Program-made: the position numbers and the translations under genes
Origin: 66-474 sp035281745
GTDB lineage: Bacteria > Pseudomonadota > Gammaproteobacteria > Xanthomonadales > Rhodanobacteraceae
Direction: 5' to 3'
Length of the DNA: 64,000 nucleotides
NCBI GenBank assembly: GCA_035281745.1
Contig: DATEDI010000020.1
Location: 76,573 to 140,572, forward strand
Part shown: positions 35,869 through 45,817 of the stretch, in pieces
Layout: each line of letters opens with the position of its first letter
How positions within the stretch are numbered: position 1 is the stretch's first letter
Notes under the pieces: generated by a model
What the model saw: the letters and a program-made list of their open reading frames with translations, nothing else
Databases searched by the model: none
What the model was told of the DNA's origin: nothing

Positions 35869-36155
35869 CTGAAACCGGGAATCTATCGCACAACAGGCGG
35901 TGTTGTTGTATATGTCGGCCTGAGAAGATGCATTGGCCGCTGATTCGGCGGTGCCGAAGACTGATGTTCGACCAATCTGGCGAAAATTGGGGTGCGAGTG
36001 GCCGCCTGCGCGGTTACGGCGAGCCAAGACACGCGCTCGGCGTGACGTCTGCTATCACGGTATATCATCGCGGCATGGTGATGACGTCTTCCGGCAATTC
36101 TGGGTGCGGCTGCGCTCGCAACGCTCGCGGCCTGCCGCTGAATTGGAGCCGATGA
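35869..36155 (+). other. Intergenic gap with a weak hairpin
   Basis: 287 bases without a gene. ACAACA-GGCGG-TGTTGT (35890-35906) can form a six-pair hairpin 22 bases after the SGNH gene, but no T run follows. Two overlapping short ORFs near 35930-36160 have no features of a real gene. A Shine-Dalgarno GGAG at 36145-36148 serves the next gene. Confidence 0.5.
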
Positions 36156-38807
36156 GTGCCTGAGCGAGGTCGCTCGTGGGCGGCGGTTGCTGTTGTCATG
36201 GTGTTGCTGGCTGCCCCTGCCATCGGGGTGCAGGTATGGATGGCCGGCGTTTTTCCCTCGTATCAGCACGGCCAGTTCGGGCAGGACGTGGTTTTTGCGC
36301 TGGCTTGGTGCGGGTTGCTGGTAACCGTCGCGCGTTGGCGATTGCTGGGGCCTGTATCGGTGCCCGCCGCATGGTTGGCGTACCTCGCCTGGTTGTTCCT
36401 GGTGCTGGGCGAAGGCGTTTCCTATTACCTGCAGGCCGACACCTTCAATGCGCGGTTCTTCGCGCACTTGAATCCCGGCAACCTGCGCACGGGGCTGCGT
36501 GCGTTCCCGGAGATGATCGGTGGCGGTACCGCGCTGTTCCTGGTCATGCTGTTCGCGTCGGTCGGGTTGCTGGCATGGACGGCTCGCCGTGGCCGACAAC
36601 ACGCCGCCAATGCCCGCAGCGGTCCGGCGGTCATCACGTTGGTCATCTTGATGCTGATCGTATTGGGCGTCGACTCGGCACCACGACGCTTGATCGGCTA
36701 CCTCGTGCGAACGCGGCAGGCCGCGCATTTCGCGGACACGCCACAGGGGCGCGCTGTGGCCGGCCTGCTGGACTTGCATCCGGTGTCCAAAAAGAAAGTG
36801 ATCGCGGCGCCCGGCAAAAACGTGGTGTGGATCTACATGGAATCGCTGGAGCGAATCTACTGGGATCCCGAGGTGTTCCCGGGGTTGACGCCGAACCTCG
36901 ATCGCCTTCGCAAGCAGGGCCTCGACTTCTCCGGTTTCGAAACTTTTTCAGGCGCCAATTACACGATGGCCGGCTTGTTCGCTTCGCAGTGTGGCGTGCC
37001 GCTGTTCACGAGCGCATTCGCCGGACTCGACACGGTGGCTGGCAACAACACCGACGCCTCGACCTTCCATCCGAAGATCGCCTGCTTCGGAGACGTATTG
37101 CACAAGGCGGGTTATGTGCAGGTTTACATGGGTGGCGCGCCGATCGTGTTTTCCAACAAGAACGTGTTCTTTCGTTTGCACGGCTATGACGAGGCCTTGG
37201 GTCTGCAGGAATTGGAAGCCGAGGCGGGCGGCAAGCTGCCCGAATCGGGGTGGGGTCTTTACGACAGCGCGCTGTTCAAGCTGGCGCTTGCTCGCTATCA
37301 AAAGTTCGCAGCGGCCCGCAAGCCTTTCAACCTCACTCTGCTGACGCTGGATACGCATCCGCCCGATGGGCGTCCTTCACCCGGCTGTCCAAAGTACGCG
37401 GCGAGCAGCAACAGCATGTTGCAGGCCGTACATTGCACCGATTACCTGCTCGGCAATTTCATCGATGCGCTGTCGAGGCAGCCCGACTGGAAAAACACCG
37501 TGGTCGTCATCATGAGCGACCACCTGATGATGAGGAACGATGCTGAATCACTTTTCCCGCGGAATTACCATAGGCAGCCTGCGCTGGTGATATTGAATGC
37601 GGGTGATGAGGTCAGACGCGCTCGCATGTATCACATGGACATCGCGCCGACCGTACTCGCCGCGATGGACGTGCGGACCAATGCGACCTTCATTGCGGGG
37701 TCCGATCGCAGAGCAACCGACGCAGCTGGCAGCGAGTTGGTAGATGACGCAGTCACCGATGCCGTGCTGCGCAAGGCGCTGTGGTCGCGCGTCAACGAGT
37801 TCAAGTTGTGCAAGAAGAACCGGTTGGTCGGCTGGACACCCGATGGCGGATTCGATGTCGGCGGCCGCGAGTTGAAGATGAGCTACCTCGGCCGTGCACA
37901 GGTCGGTCTTCGTGAAGACCAGATTCTGGATTTCTTCATCGACAATGCAAATGCCAAATTGGTGATCGCGGACGCCGGGGCGCAGCCCCGCTTGCTCAAG
38001 GACCGCGGCGACGCCAGCGTATTGACGATAAAGCCCGTTGCCGAGGTACAGGATGGCGGCAGCTTATTCACCGTTGATTGGCTGGGCCGGGGCGGAGCAA
38101 ACGCCCATGTTGGACAAATCGACTCATTGCGCGGACTGACCATCACTTCGTCGCGGTGCGGCAGCCTTGTCCAACAGATGGATCACGCACCGTCCGGCGC
38201 GGAGCTGGATTTGAGCCACGAGTTCAATAGCGTCTCCGCAGCCCCGCCGGATTTGGAAGCCGGCACCGAAGTTGATTTCACCCGACCCGAATCAGCCGCG
38301 TATGGAGCAGGTTTGGGCTGGCTGCCGCCACAAGGCTGGGGCAGTTGGGCCATCGGACCGACGGCCGTACTTGCGCTTCGGTTATCTGGTGAACAGTGTC
38401 GTGCCGGTGGAAAGTTGCACATGCGGGTCGACCCTTACCTGTCACCGGCACGCCCCGCTCTGGATACTCAGGTCTGGATCAACGGACAGCTCACCGCGAC
38501 CTGGCATTTCGCCGCCAACGGCCAATTTTCGGCCAATCCCAAGGATGCTTCGGATAGCCACGACATATTCGAGGTGGAAGCACCGATCGGCGCGAACGAC
38601 ACGTGCGAAGCCACCGTCCGGCTACGCTTTGCGCGTCCGCATGCATTGCCGGCTCCCTATCCGAAGTCCGAAGATCCGCGGCCGCTGCAGTTGCGGGTGC
38701 TGGGGATGCGGGTGTCGGCCAATGACGGCCGGCAACACTCTGCAGGTCTAACTCAGGCGCGCCCGTACACGTCTTCAAGTCGGACGATATCGTCTTCGCC
38801 GAGGTAG
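36156..38807 (+). CDS. OpgB-like phosphoglycerol transferase (LTA-synthase/sulfatase fold)
   Basis: An 883-residue membrane enzyme: five N-terminal helices (to about residue 190), then an extracytoplasmic alkaline-phosphatase-fold domain. The match to OpgB (MdoB) is specific: NVVWIYMESLERIYWD, GLTPNLDRLRKQGLDF, the threonine nucleophile in NYTMAGLFASQCGVPLF, and the metal-binding DTHPPDG and MSDHLMM. OpgB moves phosphoglycerol from phosphatidylglycerol to periplasmic glucans; here an O-antigen or other glycan may be the target. The last 270 residues form an extra beta-rich domain. GTG 36156 has GGAG at good spacing. Its last 55 bases overlap the convergent manC gene. Confidence 0.85.
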   Translation: MPERGRSWAAVAVVMVLLAAPAIGVQVWMAGVFPSYQHGQFGQDVVFALAWCGLLVTVARWRLLGPVSVPAAWLAYLAWLFLVLGEGVSYYLQADTFNARFFAHLNPGNLRTGLRAFPEMIGGGTALFLVMLFASVGLLAWTARRGRQHAANARSGPAVITLVILMLIVLGVDSAPRRLIGYLVRTRQAAHFADTPQGRAVAGLLDLHPVSKKKVIAAPGKNVVWIYMESLERIYWDPEVFPGLTPNLDRLRKQGLDFSGFETFSGANYTMAGLFASQCGVPLFTSAFAGLDTVAGNNTDASTFHPKIACFGDVLHKAGYVQVYMGGAPIVFSNKNVFFRLHGYDEALGLQELEAEAGGKLPESGWGLYDSALFKLALARYQKFAAARKPFNLTLLTLDTHPPDGRPSPGCPKYAASSNSMLQAVHCTDYLLGNFIDALSRQPDWKNTVVVIMSDHLMMRNDAESLFPRNYHRQPALVILNAGDEVRRARMYHMDIAPTVLAAMDVRTNATFIAGSDRRATDAAGSELVDDAVTDAVLRKALWSRVNEFKLCKKNRLVGWTPDGGFDVGGRELKMSYLGRAQVGLREDQILDFFIDNANAKLVIADAGAQPRLLKDRGDASVLTIKPVAEVQDGGSLFTVDWLGRGGANAHVGQIDSLRGLTITSSRCGSLVQQMDHAPSGAELDLSHEFNSVSAAPPDLEAGTEVDFTRPESAAYGAGLGWLPPQGWGSWAIGPTAVLALRLSGEQCRAGGKLHMRVDPYLSPARPALDTQVWINGQLTATWHFAANGQFSANPKDASDSHDIFEVEAPIGANDTCEATVRLRFARPHALPAPYPKSEDPRPLQLRVLGMRVSANDGRQHSAGLTQARPYTSSSRTISSSPR

Positions 38808-40165
38808 CTGCCTGATTGAACCTCGATCAATTCCAATGGCACTTTGCCCGGGTTGCGCAGACGATGCACGGCACCGAGCGGCAAGAAGGTGCTTTCGTTC
38901 TCGCCCAACAAGAATACTTCCTCGTTTCGCGTGACCTCGGCGGTGCCGGATACGATCACCCAGTGCTCGGCCCGGTGATGATGTTTTTGCAGGCTCAGTG
39001 CGGCGCCGGGTTTGACGGAAATGCGTTTGACCTGGAAACGATCGCCGACATCGATGGAGTCGTAGCTGCCCCATGGACGGTATACCTTCCTGTGGAACAG
39101 ATGCTCCTGCCTTCCGTCCGATTTGATCTTGTCGACCAATTGCTTCACGTTCTGCACGTGCGAGCGTGACGCGACCAGCATGGCATCAGGGGTGTCGACG
39201 ATCACCACGTCTTCGAGACCGAGGGCAGCTACCAAACGCCGGTCTGTGCCACGCACGAAGCAGTTGTGGCTTTCGATGGCAATCACGTCGCCTTCCAGCC
39301 GGTTGCCGTCGCTGTCGCGAATCGAAGTCGCCCACAGGGCGTCCCATGAGCCGATATCACTCCATTCGCAGCTCACCGGCAGTACCGCCGCGCGCGATGT
39401 GTTCTCCATCACCGCGTAGTCGATGGACTTTTCGGGCGACGCCGCAAACGCGTCCTTGTCGATGCGCACGAAATCCAGATCTGCCTTGGCGGCCTTGAAG
39501 GCTGTCTCGGTGGTGGAATGTATGGTCGGAGCGTACTGCTTGAGCTCCTCCAGGTAGCGCGATGCCTTGAACAGGAACATTCCGGAGTTCCATGCGTAGT
39601 CGCCCGAACGGACATATTTCTCGGCCGTGGCAGTGTCCGGTTTTTCGACGAATCGTTCGACACGGAAAGCGCCATGACCAATGGCTTCGGCTTGTTTGAT
39701 GTATCCGAAGCCGGTTTCCGGTGCAGCAGGCCTGATGCCGAAAGTCACCAGCCAGCCCTGTTCGGCCAGAGGCATTGCCTTGCCGACCGCTTCGGCGAAG
39801 CTGCTTGTGTCGCCGATCAGATGGTCTGCGGGCAGCACCAGAAGAATCGCGTCGGCATTGCCCGCCTGCGCCTGCCAGGCAGCCAAGGCGATTGCCGGCG
39901 CAGTATTTCGCGGCACCGGTTCCAGCAGGATGGAGGCTCCGTCTATGCCAAGTGCCCGCAACTGTTCCGCAACCAGGAAACGATGGTCCTCGCTGCATAC
40001 CACGATGGGTGCGTCGACGCCGGCGAGTGTGCGTGTACGTTCGACGGTCTGCTGGAACAGTGTCGACGAGCCGCTCAACGCGAGGAATTGCTTGGGGAGG
40101 TTCTTGCGCGACAGGGGCCATAGCCGGGTGCCGCTGCCGCCGCTCAGGATGACGGGCGTGAACAT
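38753..40165 (-). CDS. manC: Mannose-1-phosphate guanylyltransferase/mannose-6-phosphate isomerase (ManC/XanB type)
   Basis: A 470-residue bifunctional enzyme for GDP-mannose. The N-terminal pyrophosphorylase domain has VILSGGSGTRLWPLSR, LVLPADHLI, GFGYIKQ and the FVEKPD motif. The C-terminal cupin (about 345-470) with RPWGSYDSIDVG, FQVKRISVKPG and LQKHHHRAEHW is the isomerase domain. GDP-mannose feeds mannose, rhamnose and fucose branches of glycans. ATG 40165 is preceded by AAGGAG, so it is chosen over 40195. It is transcribed against the OpgB-like gene and overlaps it tail to tail. Confidence 0.95.
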   Translation of the reverse strand: MFTPVILSGGSGTRLWPLSRKNLPKQFLALSGSSTLFQQTVERTRTLAGVDAPIVVCSEDHRFLVAEQLRALGIDGASILLEPVPRNTAPAIALAAWQAQAGNADAILLVLPADHLIGDTSSFAEAVGKAMPLAEQGWLVTFGIRPAAPETGFGYIKQAEAIGHGAFRVERFVEKPDTATAEKYVRSGDYAWNSGMFLFKASRYLEELKQYAPTIHSTTETAFKAAKADLDFVRIDKDAFAASPEKSIDYAVMENTSRAAVLPVSCEWSDIGSWDALWATSIRDSDGNRLEGDVIAIESHNCFVRGTDRRLVAALGLEDVVIVDTPDAMLVASRSHVQNVKQLVDKIKSDGRQEHLFHRKVYRPWGSYDSIDVGDRFQVKRISVKPGAALSLQKHHHRAEHWVIVSGTAEVTRNEEVFLLGENESTFLPLGAVHRLRNPGKVPLELIEVQSGSYLGEDDIVRLEDVYGRA

Positions 40166-40500
40166 GAATGTCTCCTTCAAGAAGTGCTGCGGCAATGTAG
40201 CAGGAGACGTCGGTGGTGTATGAAATCGGTCGCCGAGATGCCGTTGATGGAGGTGAACGGTAAATATCCCTCGATGACACTCTTGTGCGAAGCTGCCGCA
40301 GTGGCAGCCAAGGAGTTTTCCGGGTTGCAGGCATGGCCTGGTTCACGGACCATAGCCTCTCGAATCGTGCCGCAGGACTCGCGCCGCCCATGCAATGTTT
40401 AATCTGGCGAACGGGGTCGAAACGAATCTTGCAACGGACGCGGTGCAGATCGGCCGGTCATGGATCAGAACCCGAAGCCGCTGAATCACGAGGAGGAACG
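40166..40500. other. Divergent intergenic region between manC and the lipoprotein gene
   Basis: 335 bases between oppositely oriented genes, with no supported ORF. A small inverted repeat GCTGCC-GCAGT-GGCAGC lies at 40292-40308. Promoters for both sides must be here or nearby, but no clear pair of boxes was found. A strong GAGGAGG precedes the GTG at 40501. Confidence 0.5.
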
Positions 40501-41037
40501 GTGCCCAGTGCCGCCAAGTTTGCACTGGCCTTGACGTGCACGTTGCTGCTGGCAAGCTGTGGGCGACCGGCCACTACCGCTGCCGACTGGATCAACCAGC
40601 AGGCGGCGCGAAGCGCGATTCCGCCACCCGCGCCGTTCTCGCCGGTGCCAGCCATGACCCTGGATGGGGCACGCAGCACGGGCGATTGCAACGTGGACAA
40701 GATCGACGGGCAGACCGCGCAAGGCATGGCGGTCGATCACCTTGGCGGAGCCATGTTCACGGGCTGGGCCGGGGATCATTTGACGCGCACCGTGCCGACC
40801 GGCGTCGAGGTGGTCCTGACGGGCGCAACCGGTGACTACTGGGCCTCTGGCGATGCGGGGCACGCGCGCAAGGACGTCGCCGCGGCGCAAAAGGTGGCGG
40901 CCTATGCGACGTCGGGGTTCGATGTCGGCGCAAGCATGTATCGCGTTCCCATCGGCGCGTATGGGGTGTCTCTGGCCTATCGGATCGGCGGTGAATGGGT
41001 GAAATGCCCGACCAACGTTCGGATGTCCGTGGAATGA
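40501..41037 (+). CDS. Lipoprotein, homologue of the 23314 lipoprotein
   Basis: A 178-residue lipoprotein (lipobox LLASC, Cys20), with a Pro-rich linker to about residue 60. The domain at 63-178 keeps Cys63, DG at 69-70, GW at 88-89, RKDVA at 123-127, SGF at 138-140, PxGxYGV at 150-156 and Cys169. These are collinear with the lipoprotein at 23314, whose equivalents are at 66, 72, 91, 124, 139, 151 and 170. The GTG at 40501 follows GAGGAGGAAC, a good Shine-Dalgarno, so the longer reading from 40285 is rejected. Its stop overlaps the next gene (ATGA), pairing it with a polytopic membrane protein. Function unknown. Confidence 0.75.
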   Translation: MPSAAKFALALTCTLLLASCGRPATTAADWINQQAARSAIPPPAPFSPVPAMTLDGARSTGDCNVDKIDGQTAQGMAVDHLGGAMFTGWAGDHLTRTVPTGVEVVLTGATGDYWASGDAGHARKDVAAAQKVAAYATSGFDVGASMYRVPIGAYGVSLAYRIGGEWVKCPTNVRMSVE

Positions 41038-42491
41038 CGACTCGACAAGCTGCCAACACGGCACATGAACTTGCCGCCGTGCCCGAAGGACGGGATCGCA
41101 CGCTGACCGCGATGGCCATCTTGCGCCCACGTGTACCGATCGTTTGCCTCGGGATCTGTGTTGCAACGGCGCTGGTGGTCGCACTGTCGCTCTATCCGGG
41201 CTGGTTCTTTTTCGACAGCGCAACCCAGTGGGGATGGGCGCGGCAGATTGCCATGAAGGGCCTGCCCGACAGTTTGAAAGCCTATGGGATCACCTCCCAT
41301 TGGCCGATCTTCAACACGTTGCTGAAGGTTCCGTTCTATTGGTTCACGGGTGAAGCGGGCTTCTACATTTTCGTCCAGGCAGCGCTCTTCAACGTGTCGC
41401 TGTATCTGTTGGGCGCTGCCTTGCTGGGACGACGGTCGTTGTGGCTGATTGTCTATACGTTGGTGATGGTGTGGTCACCGATCAGCGTCAATTACGCCGT
41501 GTTTCAATCGTCCGACACCATCGTGGCAATTTGCGCGCTGACTGCGGTGGCCATGATCGTCGATCATGAACTCGGACTGGCGCGGCGGTCGGCCCTGTTG
41601 ATCGTCGCGATTCTCATGATGTCGTGGGTGCGTTACAACGCGTTGCCGGCATCGTTTTTCCTGGCCTGCTTCTTTTTCTGGAGCATCCGCGCGTCGCTCG
41701 GATGGCGGCGGGCGTTGGCATGGCTCGCCGTATCACTGGTTTTGCTCGGTGGGAGCGTGGCCGCCGCACGCAGCTACGAACACCAGGGACACATGCGCGA
41801 TTCCGCAGCCGGCGGCGTCGCCATGCGCCTGCTCGATGCATCGCGGCACACGGACGATCCCCACGTCCACGCGTTGGTTGATCCGTACGTGGCGGAAAAC
41901 CCGGCGGTGCGCGAGCCACTTACGCCGGATTGCTACGAGCATGCAGGTTGGTGCGCCCAAATGAACGGGGCGCCGTGGCGGAATTTGCCCACCGCGAAAT
42001 TCATGCACGCGTACCTGCACTTGCTGGTTCACCATCCCATGGTCTTTTTTGAAACCAATTTCCGCTTCGCGATGTACTCGCTTGGCTTCAAGTCACCTCT
42101 TGAGGCCACCCAGATGGCGCGCACCGATGTTCGGCCGCCATTTCCGGCTGCCCGGATGACTTTCAACCACCGTCGCCTCGCTTATTTTGATGCCTTGCAG
42201 ATCGCCCTCGGTGCATTCCATGGTCTTGCTGCTCGGGCTGGAGTGATCTGCCTGTTGGGCTTGGTGGCGGCATGTCTGCTGCGCCGCCGCACGTTGATCG
42301 GCGCTTTCGTGCTGTTGGCCATCGGCTATCTGGGGCCATTGTTGTTGCTGGTCGGCACCAACAATTTCCGTTACACGTTTCCGGTCACGATCGTCGGCAT
42401 GGGCATCCTTGCAGCCGCCTGTTGCGTGCTGGCCCGGTTGGCCGTGAGGCGATTCCTGCCGCGGACACGACACAAGCGGTCCGTCGCTTGA
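41034..42491 (+). CDS. Polytopic membrane protein, possible GT-C glycosyltransferase
   Basis: A 485-residue protein with about ten hydrophobic segments, a short cytoplasmic N-terminus, and acidic/aromatic residues in the first extracytoplasmic loop (WFFFDSATQWGWARQI ... SHWPIFNTLLKVPFYW), a pattern of GT-C enzymes and O-antigen-modifying membrane proteins. A soluble loop lies at about 255-340. It starts at ATG 41034, overlapping the lipoprotein stop. I do not recognise a named family. From its place in the locus it probably transfers or exports a sugar, but this is a guess. Confidence 0.6.
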   Translation: MTTRQAANTAHELAAVPEGRDRTLTAMAILRPRVPIVCLGICVATALVVALSLYPGWFFFDSATQWGWARQIAMKGLPDSLKAYGITSHWPIFNTLLKVPFYWFTGEAGFYIFVQAALFNVSLYLLGAALLGRRSLWLIVYTLVMVWSPISVNYAVFQSSDTIVAICALTAVAMIVDHELGLARRSALLIVAILMMSWVRYNALPASFFLACFFFWSIRASLGWRRALAWLAVSLVLLGGSVAAARSYEHQGHMRDSAAGGVAMRLLDASRHTDDPHVHALVDPYVAENPAVREPLTPDCYEHAGWCAQMNGAPWRNLPTAKFMHAYLHLLVHHPMVFFETNFRFAMYSLGFKSPLEATQMARTDVRPPFPAARMTFNHRRLAYFDALQIALGAFHGLAARAGVICLLGLVAACLLRRRTLIGAFVLLAIGYLGPLLLLVGTNNFRYTFPVTIVGMGILAAACCVLARLAVRRFLPRTRHKRSVA

Positions 42492-42617
42492 GCCATCGCC
42501 GAGTAGCGGCCGTGCTGAACGAGCAGATCGCCGGCACCCGCACGGATCGCCGTCGTCTCGATGAATCAGGACGAATGCTTCAGGTGCCCGAGCGCCAGCG
42601 GGTTTGCGGCTTTGGTT

Positions 42618-43595
42618 TCAAGCATCGTGAGCTGTTGATCGAGCCCTTTTGTGGGCAGGGTCCGGCGCCTGCCTCTGCAAGCGAAAGTCGATTTGTTCCA
42701 GAAGTTTCCGGTTGGTGGCGATCAGATCGGCGATCAATCCGATCATGAACGAGAGGCCGCCCAGCATCAGGCAGAGCGCCGCCAGGATCAGCGACTGCAC
42801 GTGGCCGCCGCCATCTCCTGCGATGAAAAACAGGAGGTAACGAATACCGAGCGCGACCCCGATCGTGGTCAACAGGACGCTGAGCCACAGGAACAGCGTC
42901 AGCGGTCGGTAGATCACGAACACGCGAATTATCGTGACCAGCGAGCGCTTGACGTAGTTGGGGATGCTTTTCACAAGCCGCGACGGCCTCAGGTCCGGAT
43001 TGGTGCGCACCGGTACCGAGACGACGGTCAGGTTGCTAAGACCCGCCTGGATGATGGTTTCGAGGGTATACGTATAGGCATTGAACACGTTGAGCCGCAT
43101 CGCGGTCTCCCGCGTCATGGCGCGAAATCCGCTGGGGGCATCGGCCACGTCGGTCTTGCTGGCAACGCGCACTGCCCAGCTCCCGATGCGCTGCAACTGC
43201 TTCTTGATCCAGCTGAAATGTTCGGTCTGCGCGATCGGGCGCGCACCGATCACCATGTCCGCCCGGTGCGCCAGGATCGGCTCGACCAGCAGCGGAATAT
43301 CGGCCGCTTCGTATTGGTTGTCGGCGTCGGTGTTGACGATCACGTCGGCGCCACGTTGCAGGGCTGCATCGACGCCCGTCATGAAAGCGGTTGCCAGTCC
43401 GCGATTGACGGGGTGGCGGATCACGTGATCGACGCCGAGCTTGTGCGCCAGCCCCGCGGTGTCATCGGTCGAGCCATCGTCCACGACCAGCCATTCCACG
43501 CTGTCGAAACCCGCGACGGTGCGCGGGAGCGTCGCCAGCGCGGCGCCCAGCGTGGCCGCCTCGTTGAGGCAAGGAATCTGGATGATCAACTTCAA
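42618..43595 (-). CDS. Dolichol-phosphate-mannose-synthase-like glycosyltransferase
   Basis: A 325-residue family-2 glycosyltransferase: IIQIPCLNEAATLGAAL, VDDGSTDDT, NRGLATAFMTG, the metal motif NTDADNQY and PSGFRAMTRE. Two C-terminal helices (PLTLFLWLSVLLTTIGVALG; LILAALCLMLGGLSFMIGLI) anchor it. Such enzymes load a sugar on polyprenyl phosphate. It lies 26 bases downstream of the acetoacetyl-CoA synthetase gene on the same strand and converges on the membrane-protein gene at 41034 with a 126-base gap that holds no gene. Confidence 0.88.
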   Translation of the reverse strand: MKLIIQIPCLNEAATLGAALATLPRTVAGFDSVEWLVVDDGSTDDTAGLAHKLGVDHVIRHPVNRGLATAFMTGVDAALQRGADVIVNTDADNQYEAADIPLLVEPILAHRADMVIGARPIAQTEHFSWIKKQLQRIGSWAVRVASKTDVADAPSGFRAMTRETAMRLNVFNAYTYTLETIIQAGLSNLTVVSVPVRTNPDLRPSRLVKSIPNYVKRSLVTIIRVFVIYRPLTLFLWLSVLLTTIGVALGIRYLLFFIAGDGGGHVQSLILAALCLMLGGLSFMIGLIADLIATNRKLLEQIDFRLQRQAPDPAHKRARSTAHDA

Positions 43596-43621
43596 GCTCG
43601 ACGTCTCCCGTCCCGCGCGGA

Positions 43622-45583
<1,962 letters not shown>

Positions 45584-45817
45584 GCCGCATCCAGATCAGG
45601 AATGGCCGGATTGTAGCGGATCGACCTGCGCCATTCGGTCGAATCGCTGGTCGCAGGATCGCGATTAAATAAGACTATGCCTGTCTACAGGATGTGACGG
45701 GCACCGCGCTTTCGGGCGGTCCGGCGAAAATCGCGCCCGAATTGTGTGCGACGCCACAGCGTTGAGGCACGCCTGAACTGGTATAAAGACACGATACTTG
45801 CGTCAACGGAAACCGTC

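Noticed and set aside
35890..35906. Hairpin after the SGNH gene considered as a terminator
   Set aside because: The stem is only six pairs and no T run follows, so it is only mentioned within the gap entry.
40184..40402. Short ORF between manC and the lipoprotein gene
   Set aside because: It has no ribosome-binding site, no signal or domain, and lies in a divergent promoter region.
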